A DNA stretch of 13,515 nucleotides from Brevibacillus sp. GTDB taxonomy: Bacteria; Bacillota; Bacilli; Brevibacillales; Brevibacillaceae. Positions 8,081-13,242 of this stretch are shown here, in pieces. Where the stretch lies: NCBI GenBank assembly GCA_029240815.1, contig JARDZO010000145.1, positions 1 through 13,515 on the forward strand. Direction: 5' to 3'. Below the pieces are notes generated by a model. That model made no database searches and was not told where the DNA came from. It saw nothing but the letters and a program-made list of their open reading frames with translations. Each line of letters begins with the position of its first letter. The stretch's first letter is position 1. The position numbers and the translations under genes are program-made.

Positions 8081-8104
8081 ATTATATTAAATTTTCTGAA
8101 TGTT
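8081..8104 (-). promoter_or_regulatory. Promoter with CodY-box-like operator for the leftward cluster
   Basis: The minus strand has TATAAT at 8081-8086, about 37 bases before ATG 8044. AATTTTCTGAATGTT at 8090-8104 matches the CodY box AATTTTCWGAAAATT with two mismatches, the best of the three sites in this window. No clear -35 box is seen. A block reading GATAGAAT on the minus strand, farther upstream, is shared with the site at 5292-5340. CodY represses dipeptide transport genes in Bacillus when branched-chain amino acids and GTP are plentiful, which fits this operon. Confidence 0.6.
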
Positions 8105-8152
8105 AAATTGCAGGATTCTATCCACTCTTCTTCAAGATTATTGCATGAATAC

Positions 8153-8162
8153 GGACATGTCC
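8153..8162. repeat. Short perfect palindrome
   Basis: GGACATGTCC is a perfect 10-bp palindrome between the leftward promoter and the dehydrogenase remnant. It could be an operator half-site or chance; nothing else supports a role. Confidence 0.3.
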
Positions 8163-8188
8163 CTATTATCCTTTTTTTGGGAATTAAA

Positions 8189-8296
8189 AACGGTGATGCC
8201 TTGCACTGCTCCTTCCAGAGCTGCCACCTTCGTCAATCAGATGACGCCGTGTTTGGCTCTGTTGTAGGCAGCCTTTCCGGCGAAGTAGCGATTTAC
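8189..8296 (-). pseudogene. Short-chain dehydrogenase fragment (3-hydroxybutyrate-dehydrogenase-like)
   Basis: The minus strand reads AGKAAYNRAKHGVI, stop, LTKVAALEGAVQGITV. This is the active-site region of an NAD-dependent short-chain dehydrogenase: YNRAK is the YxxxK catalytic motif, and KHGVIGLTKVxALEGAxxGITVNAICPG is typical of D-3-hydroxybutyrate dehydrogenases. The Gly after VI has become TGA (8237-8239). Homology ends abruptly after GITV (8189), where the expected NAICPG is replaced by unrelated sequence. Upstream it fades at about 8296. It is too short and broken to be functional. It records a deletion between the two present gene clusters; whether the lost gene was a native neighbour or came in by transfer cannot be told. 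Confidence 0.68.
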
Positions 8297-8309
8297 CGCG
8301 CAAGTGAGG

Positions 8310-8327
8310 TGTCAGTTTGCACTTACA
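8310..8327. promoter_or_regulatory. Upstream activating palindrome, copy 1
   Basis: TGTCAGTTTGCACTTACA matches the third copy (8411-8428) at 14 of 18 positions. Its centre is about 180 bases upstream of the predicted sigma-54 transcription start, the usual place for enhancer sites of AAA+ activators. It also forms a longer 10-bp inverted repeat (TGTCAGTTTG ... CAAACTGACA) with the outer half of copy 2. Confidence 0.6.
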
Positions 8328-8328
8328 G

Positions 8329-8346
8329 TGTTCATCCAAACTGACA
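8329..8346. promoter_or_regulatory. Upstream activating palindrome, copy 2
   Basis: TGTTCATCCAAACTGACA matches copy 3 at 13 of 18 positions, and its right half is nearly perfect. The centre lies 19 bases from that of copy 1 and about 161 bases upstream of the predicted start of transcription. Adjacent paired sites are typical of binding by activator dimers that then form a hexamer. Confidence 0.55.
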
Positions 8347-8410
8347 TCATCGCCAAACATTGTGATGAATACGTTGCCAAAGCAAGCTTCCCCAATGGAA
8401 TGCTCATGTG

Positions 8411-8428
8411 TGTAAGTCTAAACTTACA
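8411..8428. promoter_or_regulatory. Upstream activating palindrome, copy 3
   Basis: TGTAAGTCTAAACTTACA is a near-perfect dyad: seven perfect pairs in each arm, and eight of nine pairs overall. The centre lies about 79 bases upstream of the predicted sigma-54 start. It is the most symmetric copy and so the best guess for the activator's consensus site. Confidence 0.65.
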
Positions 8429-8472
8429 GGTGCATGGGCATTCTTTTTCGGTGTCATCCGCTTTTGCGGAGC

Positions 8473-8488
8473 TGGCATGGTTGTTGCA
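8473..8488 (+). promoter_or_regulatory. Sigma-54 (-24/-12) promoter for the P1 peptidase
   Basis: TGGCATGGTTGTTGCA matches the sigma-54 consensus TGGCAC-N5-TTGCA in all but one of the defined bases. The invariant GG (8474-8475) and GC (8486-8487) are spaced exactly as required. Transcription should start near 8499, about 52 bases before the peptidase ATG. Sigma-54 promoters are silent without an AAA+ activator. One is encoded immediately downstream, and palindromic sites lie at normal enhancer distance upstream. Confidence 0.87.
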
Positions 8489-8534
8489 TTTCTCAGATCG
8501 TCAAACGGATACTGCGCATACATGCGATTGCGAA

Positions 8535-8539
8535 AGGAG
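8535..8539 (+). promoter_or_regulatory. Ribosome binding site for the P1 peptidase
   Basis: AGGAG stands 11 bases before ATG 8551 and 5 bases before an in-frame TTG at 8545. I choose ATG because the sequence then begins MSKKKRGRELGLPFAGTPG, normal for the family. TTG 8545 would add only two residues. Confidence 0.6.
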
Positions 8540-8550
8540 ATTGATTGATT

Positions 8551-9654
8551 ATGAGCAAAAAAAAACGAGGGCGCGAACTGGGGCTGCCTTTTGCCGGCAC
8601 TCCCGGCACCTATAATTCGATTACCGATATTCCCGGCGTTGAGGTTGGCTTCACCACGCTGATCGCGGGGGATGGGCAGGTCGAAATCGGCATTGGACCG
8701 GTGCGGACCGGTGTGACCGCGATTTTGCCGCGCGGAAAACAGAAAAGACTGCAGCCGGTCTGGGCAGGGTTTTACAGCTTGAACGGCAACGGCGAGATGA
8801 CGGGCACCCATTGGATAAACGATGCCGGTTACTTTGTCAGCCCGATCTGCATCACCAACACGCACGGTGTCGGCATCGCCCACCACGCCACGACCAAATG
8901 GATGATTCAGCATTACCGCGAGCAGTTTTCCCATGAGCATTTATGGGCGATGCCCGTGATTGCGGAGACCTACGATGGTGCGCTGAATGACATCAATGGG
9001 ATGCATGTAAAAGAAGAGCACGTCATCGCGGCCATAGAGTCCGCCCAATCGGGGCCCGTCGCCGAAGGCAATGTGGGCGGCGGCACCGGCATGATCTGTT
9101 ACGAATTCAAAGGCGGCACGGGAACATCGTCCCGTCAAATCTGGATCGATGGACAACCCTACACCATCGGCGCTCTTGTGCAGGCCAATCATGGCATCCG
9201 CGAATGGTTGACTGTGCTCGGCGTGCCGGTTGGCAAGCATTTGACCGAAGGGGCGCACATGAAGCAGGACCGCGGCTCGATCATCGTGACGATCGGCACT
9301 GATCTGCCCATGCTGCCACACCAGCTGAAGCGCGTGGCAAAACGCGCGGCAATCGGGATCGGCCGCAGCGGAACGCCGGGCGGCAACAATTCCGGCGACA
9401 TCTTTCTCGCTTTCTCCACAGCCAACCAGATGGACTTGCCGCAGCTTTCGGGCAAAAAGCTGGCGATGGACTACATCAACGATGAAGCGTTTGACCCCAT
9501 CTACGAAGCGGCTTGCCAAGCGGTCGACGAGTCGATCATCAATGCGATGCTGGCGGCTGAATCGATGACCTTCGTCAAACCGCATGGAACAACCATGGAG
9601 GCCATTGATCACGACGAGCTTTTGGCGGTCATGCGCCAATACAACCGCTTGTAA
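8551..9654 (+). CDS. P1 family peptidase (DmpA/BapA-type L-aminopeptidase/D-esterase)
   Basis: This enzyme of 367 residues belongs to the N-terminal-nucleophile-like DmpA group (MEROPS S58). It cleaves itself into two chains and releases N-terminal residues from peptides, in some members beta-amino acids or D-amino-acid esters and amides. The conserved N-terminus is GLPFAGTPGTYNSITDIPGVEVG. ICITNTHGVGIAHHATTKW, GNVGGGTGMICYEFKGGTGTSSR and ALVQANHG are substrate-site blocks. The cleavage site and nucleophile are in GGNNSGDIFLAFSTAN: cut between N280 and S281, with S281 as the nucleophile. There is no signal peptide, so it acts in the cytoplasm. It is transcribed from the sigma-54 promoter at 8473-8488 and followed by a terminator-like hairpin and its likely activator gene. 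It probably degrades what the divergent importer brings in. Confidence 0.92.
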   Translation: MSKKKRGRELGLPFAGTPGTYNSITDIPGVEVGFTTLIAGDGQVEIGIGPVRTGVTAILPRGKQKRLQPVWAGFYSLNGNGEMTGTHWINDAGYFVSPICITNTHGVGIAHHATTKWMIQHYREQFSHEHLWAMPVIAETYDGALNDINGMHVKEEHVIAAIESAQSGPVAEGNVGGGTGMICYEFKGGTGTSSRQIWIDGQPYTIGALVQANHGIREWLTVLGVPVGKHLTEGAHMKQDRGSIIVTIGTDLPMLPHQLKRVAKRAAIGIGRSGTPGGNNSGDIFLAFSTANQMDLPQLSGKKLAMDYINDEAFDPIYEAACQAVDESIINAMLAAESMTFVKPHGTTMEAIDHDELLAVMRQYNRL

Positions 9655-9660
9655 GAACAT

Positions 9661-9686
9661 CGCCGTTTCTCTCTCTCGGCGCTTTT
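9661..9686 (+). terminator. Possible weak intrinsic terminator after the peptidase gene
   Basis: CGCCG (9661-9665) and CGGCG (9677-9681) form a short GC stem with an 11-base pyrimidine loop, followed by CTTTTG. It lies six bases after the stop codon. The stem is short and the T-run only four, so partial read-through into the regulator gene is possible. Confidence 0.42.
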
Positions 9687-9724
9687 GCAGCTGGGCAGCC
9701 GCGTATCTGCGACTGTTTCCCGTG

Positions 9725-9733
9725 TGATACAAT
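9725..9733 (+). promoter_or_regulatory. Possible extended -10 promoter of the sigma-54 activator gene
   Basis: TGATACAAT matches the extended -10 form TGnTATAAT with one mismatch and lies about 39 bases before the chosen ATG. No convincing -35 box is present. It would give the activator a housekeeping-sigma promoter independent of the peptidase promoter. Confidence 0.42.
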
Positions 9734-9771
9734 GACATCATCATGCTTAACCGGGAGTGAATTCGCCTGTC

Positions 9772-11148
9772 ATGCTGAGTGTAGATGAATACAAAAATAT
9801 ACTCGAACATATTGAGGGGCTAATCGTCGTCGATGAAAACGCGCGCATCACCTTCATCAACCGACGGCTTGCCGAACTGGTGGGCGTCGATCCGAACGAG
9901 GTGGTTGGCACACATGTCCGCGATGTGATTCCAACCACAAAGGTGCACCTTACCGTAGAAACGCGGCAACCCTCCCCTGCCGACTTTTATTTTTTGAAAG
10001 ACCACACCATTGTCAGCAGCCGTTTTCCCCTTTATGACAACAATAAGTTTACCGGTGTCGTCGAGTACGACCTGTTTGATAATTACACAGCGCTGAAGGA
10101 CTTTCTGAAAAAGGTAGACAGTCTTTCCAATGAACTGAAGTATTACAAGCATGAGGTGAAGCGGCTGCAAGGCAACAAATATTCGATTGAAAACATCGTG
10201 GGGGAAAGCACCGCAATCAAACAGGTGCGACAGGAAATTCACAACGCCGCCCGCTCCAACTCCACCGTGCTGATTACCGGTGAATCCGGATGCGGCAAGG
10301 AGTTGGTCGCGCATTCCATCCATGCCTTAAGCGAACGCAGCAGAGGCAATTTCGTACGGCTCAACTGCTCGGCCATCCCGCTGGAGCTCTTTGAGTCAGA
10401 ATTGTTCGGCTTTGAGGAGGGAACGTTCACGAATGCCCGCAAAGGAGGACAAACAGGCAAATTCCAGCTAGCGAATCGCGGCACCCTGTTCCTCGATGAG
10501 ATCAATCAGATGCCATTCAAGCTTCAGCCCAAAATTCTCCGCGCCCTACAGGAAAAAGAGGTCGACAAAATTGGGGGCAAATACTCCATTCCGATCGACG
10601 TGCGCGTGATTGCGGCAACCAATCAGGATTTGCGCGAGCTCGCTCATAAGGGAGCATTTCGAGAGGATCTCTTTTATCGCCTGAATGTTATGCCCATTCG
10701 CATCCCGCCGCTGCGCGAACGCAAGGAAGATATTCCGATATTAGTGCACAGCTGCATCGAAAACCTGAACCACTTTTTGCAGCGCGCCGTCACGGAAGTA
10801 TCGGATGAGGCGCTGACTCTCTTGCAAAGCTACCATTGGCCTGGCAATGTGCGGGAGCTACATAATGTGCTAGAGCGGGTATTAAACAGCATCCCCCTCG
10901 ATGTGACCCGGCTTGAAGCGCGTCATTTTGAGCATTTTGCCACAGAGACGCTTTCTTCCACCAGCGTTGTCCCGCTCCCCTCCTCCCATCAAAATCCGTT
11001 GGAAGAGGTTAAGCGCCAAGCAGAACGGCAAGCCATTTTGCAGGCGCTAGCCATGTGCAGCAACAACAAGTCGGAAACCGCCAAGCTGCTGAAAATCCCC
11101 CGCCCGCTTCTCTATCAAAAGATGAAGCGATTGGGGATCGAGCAATGA
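9772..11148 (+). CDS. Sigma-54-dependent transcriptional activator with PAS sensor (RocR-like)
   Basis: This is a cytoplasmic AAA+ enhancer-binding protein of 458 residues that remodels sigma-54 polymerase by ATP hydrolysis. Residues ~5-110 form a PAS sensor (IEGLIVVDENARITFINRRL) and a coiled linker runs to ~140. The AAA+ domain has Walker A GESGCGKE (170-177), Walker B LFLDE (239-243), the arginine-finger region FREDLFYRLN (296-305) and WPGNVRELHN (356-365). A Fis-type helix-turn-helix ends the protein (NNKSETAKLLKIPRPLLYQKMKRLGI, 431-456). The sigma-54 contact loop is GTFTNA (217-222), not GAFTGA. ATG 9772 is preceded by GGGAGTGA at 9753-9760; GTG 9757 is an alternative start, five residues longer. 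It probably activates the sigma-54 promoter at 8473 through the three upstream palindromes, in response to a small ligand bound by the PAS domain. Confidence 0.92.
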   Translation: MLSVDEYKNILEHIEGLIVVDENARITFINRRLAELVGVDPNEVVGTHVRDVIPTTKVHLTVETRQPSPADFYFLKDHTIVSSRFPLYDNNKFTGVVEYDLFDNYTALKDFLKKVDSLSNELKYYKHEVKRLQGNKYSIENIVGESTAIKQVRQEIHNAARSNSTVLITGESGCGKELVAHSIHALSERSRGNFVRLNCSAIPLELFESELFGFEEGTFTNARKGGQTGKFQLANRGTLFLDEINQMPFKLQPKILRALQEKEVDKIGGKYSIPIDVRVIAATNQDLRELAHKGAFREDLFYRLNVMPIRIPPLRERKEDIPILVHSCIENLNHFLQRAVTEVSDEALTLLQSYHWPGNVRELHNVLERVLNSIPLDVTRLEARHFEHFATETLSSTSVVPLPSSHQNPLEEVKRQAERQAILQALAMCSNNKSETAKLLKIPRPLLYQKMKRLGIEQ

Positions 11149-11211
11149 CGGCAAGAAGAAGCGCTTGGAGACACCTGCATTTTTGCAAAAGTTACGTAGT
11201 ATAGGGACGTC

Positions 11212-11461
11212 ATGAACAAAGAGCCTGTGATCACGTACAAACTATTGGAGGCAGCTGATCTAGAGGCTGGCATTCTGGACAAATTCAATCGTTATCAAGA
11301 GACAAAAGAGGTATGGTATAACATGAACGATCACTATAAAAGTGAAAGTGGACCACTTTGTCGAGCAATGGGATGACTCAAAAAAGCAGCCGGTCATCCA
11401 ATCGTTGCGGGAGTGCCAGCAATCGGGCGGAGTCTTCGTGGCAGCCATAGCCTTCTTGTAA
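11212..11461 (+). pseudogene. Frameshifted, truncated GNAT-like acetyltransferase N-terminal remnant
   Basis: The frame from ATG 11212 reads MNKEPVITYKLLEAADLEAG, then ILDKFNRYQETKEVWYNMNDHYK, and then derails to a TGA at 11374-11376. Removing one base in the TATAAAAGTG run (about 11338-11341) restores VKVDHFVEQWDDSKKQPVIQ, then SLRECQQSGGVFVAAIAFL, up to TAA at 11459-11461. The FNRYQ block, the FVEQWDD block and the GGVFVAA strand match the start of a GNAT-family N-acetyltransferase subgroup. The acetyl-CoA binding core that should follow is missing. So it is both frameshifted and truncated. The family call rests on recalled pattern, not a search. Confidence 0.6.
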
Positions 11462-11492
11462 TATATTGACCACTTGCCCTGCGCCAGAAATG

Positions 11493-11540
11493 AAATAAAG
11501 CACAAATGGCATGTACGACCATTTTGTGCTTTATTTTTCC
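11493..11540. terminator. Bidirectional intrinsic terminator
   Basis: AAATAAAGCACAAATGG (11493-11509) pairs with the arm at 11519-11536 over 17 positions with a single bulged base, leaving a 9-base loop. T-runs flank it in both directions (TTTATTTTT on the plus strand; a minus-strand T-run from AAATAAA). It lies between the rightward GNAT remnant and the leftward unknown gene fragment, as expected for a shared terminator of convergent genes. Confidence 0.75.
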
Positions 11541-11545
11541 TGTTT

Positions 11546-11875
11546 CTATTTGTAATGGGTTTTGTACCCCTGCCACTCATATGCATTGCCGAGGATCTCC
11601 AATGGTACTTTGTAATCGTCCATATTGTGTCCCCTCAATTGCGTCTTGTCATAGCTGGGATATCCCTTATCTACTCCAAACTTGAAACGAGGCAGGAAGA
11701 ATACGTTGTAGGTGCCACGCTGAAATCCTGTCCAAACATCCCCCATCTTCATGGTGCCCACTCCAATCCAACTTTTACGAGATTGAGTGAGTTTCGCAGA
11801 TCAGTATTCTTCCCGCCTCTTTCTTGCATCCAAGACAGCTTTACTCACTTCTGGATAATCCCATTGTTGAAACCT
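11546..11875 (-). pseudogene. Unknown protein, C-terminal fragment interrupted by an in-frame stop
   Basis: One minus-strand frame reads RFQQWDYPEVSKAVLDARKR, REEY, TGA (11801-11803), then SAKLTQSRKSWIGVG, TMKMGDVWTGFQRGTYNVFF, LPRFKFGVDKGYPSYDKTQL and RGHNMDDYKVPLEILGNAYE, ending GYKTHYK at a TAG five bases before the bidirectional terminator. The composition looks like a real aromatic- and charge-rich protein end. The only starts after the stop (GTG 11761, ATG 11752) lack a good ribosome binding site. I read it as the tail of a longer decayed gene. I do not recognise the family; a polymorphic-toxin tail is possible given the small immunity-like gene just upstream. A short intact gene of 71 residues from GTG 11761 is the alternative. 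Confidence 0.42.
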
Positions 11876-11963
11876 TTAACTTACTTTTTCGAAATTTTAA
11901 CCGTGATCAAATGGGATGGAGGGAAATCGTGGACACTAATAACCATATCAATTAGGTCAAATA

Positions 11964-12382
11964 TCAGGGAATAAAAACGCTAATAAAATCTATCGGTGTA
12001 TCATCATTCCACTCTTTTTGAGGTACAAAGTGTATCCCTTTGACACCAGGTATATGAAATCTCTACCACATTGTTTCTTGTTGGTAGTCATCATCTACTT
12101 CATAGTCGAGTTCCCCTTTAACTCCGCCAGTACTGTTCCAATTCCAATCAATTCTCGAAACTTCCCCTTATAGTTATTCATGGTATAGATAGAGTAGAGC
12201 CCCTGCTCTTTACTCAAGTGAAACCAGTAATCATCGCTTTTGATTGAAACATATTCATCATGTACCCACTCACATGTGTATTCAAAATCCAAATGCTTTT
12301 TCAGAGTTCCCAGATCCCATCCCAATTGAAAGTTGCCTAAACTTTTGCCTGGTATAATTTCTAAGCCGTAATCCGATTTCAT
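11964..12382 (-). pseudogene. Small immunity-protein-like gene, frameshifted and with a nonsense codon
   Basis: From ATG 12382 (TGGAG about ten bases upstream) the frame runs MKSDYGLEIIPGKSLGNFQL, GWDLGTLKKHLDF and on to IGTVLAELKG, then ends at a TAG (12095-12097). Skipping one G in the GGGG run at about 12112-12116 continues ELDYEVDDDYQQETMW, a second stop (TAG), then IPGVKGIHFVPQKEWNDDTP and IDFISVFIP to TGA at 11964-11966. A full-length product would have ~139 residues and no signal or membrane segment. The IPGKSLGxFxLG start recalls small cytosolic proteins found beside secreted toxins, but I cannot name a family with confidence. If the upstream 95-residue product is translated it would lack the C-terminal third. 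Confidence 0.55.
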
Positions 12383-12429
12383 TGCACTGCAACTCCATGA
12401 TAATAAAGTCTTAGACTGCCGCTGCTTTT

Positions 12430-12457
12430 ATTCAACTAACGATCCCGTTAGTTGAAT
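12430..12457. repeat. Perfect 12-bp inverted repeat with 4-base loop
   Basis: ATTCAACTAACG (12430-12441) and CGTTAGTTGAAT (12446-12457) are exact reverse complements around ATCC. No T-tract follows on either strand, so it is not an intrinsic terminator. It may be the end of a small mobile element, an operator, or a dispersed repeat; no second copy exists in this window. Confidence 0.7.
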
Positions 12458-12569
12458 AGATTAACTTTACGTTTCCGCCCCATTTAACACATCGTATGTT
12501 GTGTTCAACTCTCAACATCTAAAACCGATATCTTTAATAGAAAAACGAATGCTTAAGGGTGAAAATAAT

Positions 12570-12677
12570 ATGGCATACCTTATTGGGTCACTTTTTTGGC
12601 TTGGACAAATCACTTTCAGCATATATTGTTTTTCTATTAGTGTTCATGGTTTACTACAATATATCTTTTTAACATGA
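12570..12677 (+). CDS. Possible 35-residue hydrophobic membrane peptide
   Basis: The open frame MAYLIGSLFWLGQITFSIYC, continuing to a C-terminal LLQYIFLT, is preceded by TTAAGGGTGA seven bases before the ATG, a good ribosome binding site. The product would be almost entirely hydrophobic, forming one membrane segment or two short ones. It is too short for codon statistics and has no recognised family. It may instead be the start of a longer decayed membrane-protein gene. Confidence 0.33.
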   Translation: MAYLIGSLFWLGQITFSIYCFSISVHGLLQYIFLT

Positions 12678-12778
12678 TTACCGTTGTGTTAAGATATCGT
12701 TTCTAATGCGGCCAAGCAGATTGTTTTTTCTTCACTTTGCTTTATGCTAATTTTGATGTTGATGAGAGGTGATGATTC

Positions 12779-13093
12779 ATGAAAGTACACAATTGTCCTT
12801 CGTGTAATACCTACAGTAAAGAATGTATAATCGTCATCCAGAATGCGCCGCATCTTTCGGAAGAGAGTCTAAAGTGCAGAATCTGTTCCTGGAGCGGAAA
12901 GTGGTCGGACATGGAAGTAAAAGAGTATGACATCCCATTCAACGAAGGGATTACCGACTATCATGTACTTCATTCAGATAAAGATAGAATTACATATACG
13001 GGAGGTTTTTGCCCTCATTGTGGGGGAGATGATCCTTTATGCTGGTGCCAAACAATCTCAGTACTTGGAGCATCCTGCCCGTTAGATTACTGA
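12779..13093 (+). CDS. Hypothetical cysteine-rich (zinc-ribbon-like) protein
   Basis: This is a 104-residue protein with no signal peptide or membrane segment. Cysteines are arranged as CPSC (6-9), CRIC (33-36), CPHC (78-81) and CWC (88-90), plus C16 and C100. The first two pairs could bind one zinc as a ribbon, and the CPHCGGDDPLCWC cluster a second. The ATG at 12779 has AGAGGTGAT (about 12765-12773) at ideal distance. I do not recognise the family. A role as a metal-binding adaptor or partner of a neighbouring toxin is possible but unsupported. Confidence 0.68.
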   Translation: MKVHNCPSCNTYSKECIIVIQNAPHLSEESLKCRICSWSGKWSDMEVKEYDIPFNEGITDYHVLHSDKDRITYTGGFCPHCGGDDPLCWCQTISVLGASCPLDY

Positions 13094-13242
13094 CGTATTG
13101 TCAGTCTACGACTGTAATTTCAGTGAACAATATTCCTTCTCGCTTTCTTCCTCAATAGTTGGGATTAGACATTCAACACATTGCCCAACCTGGAAAACTG
13201 CTTCTTTGCTGCAATAATATCAAAAATCCCGCAGGTGATTAT

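Larger units (their letters stand above)
12383..12778. other. AT-rich intergenic stretch with little visible content
   Basis: Apart from the palindrome AGTCTTAGACT (12407-12417), the 12-bp hairpin at 12430-12457 and the possible small peptide gene at 12570-12677, I see no gene. There are no clear promoters and no tRNA-like folds. Base composition is visibly lower in G+C than the left two thirds of the window. Confidence 0.5.

Noticed and set aside
8109..8124. Minus-strand TGGATAGAATCCTGCA with GG and GC spaced like a sigma-54 promoter before the leftward operon
   Set aside because: The flanking bases fit the consensus poorly, and the related upstream region at 5301-5360 keeps GATAGAAT but loses the GC. 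The aligned TATAAT boxes explain these promoters better.
8404..8940. Minus-strand open frame of 178 codons opposite the peptidase start
   Set aside because: It is an antisense shadow of the peptidase gene and crosses the sigma-54 promoter; it has no ribosome binding site and no family features.
8941..9810. Minus-strand open frame of 289 codons opposite the peptidase gene
   Set aside because: It is antisense to a clearly assigned P1 peptidase, and its composition (many His, Arg and Asp) is typical of a shadow frame in GC-rich coding DNA.
11474..11974. Plus-strand open frame of 166 codons
   Set aside because: It starts inside the arm of the bidirectional terminator region, has no ribosome binding site, and overlaps the more protein-like minus-strand fragment.
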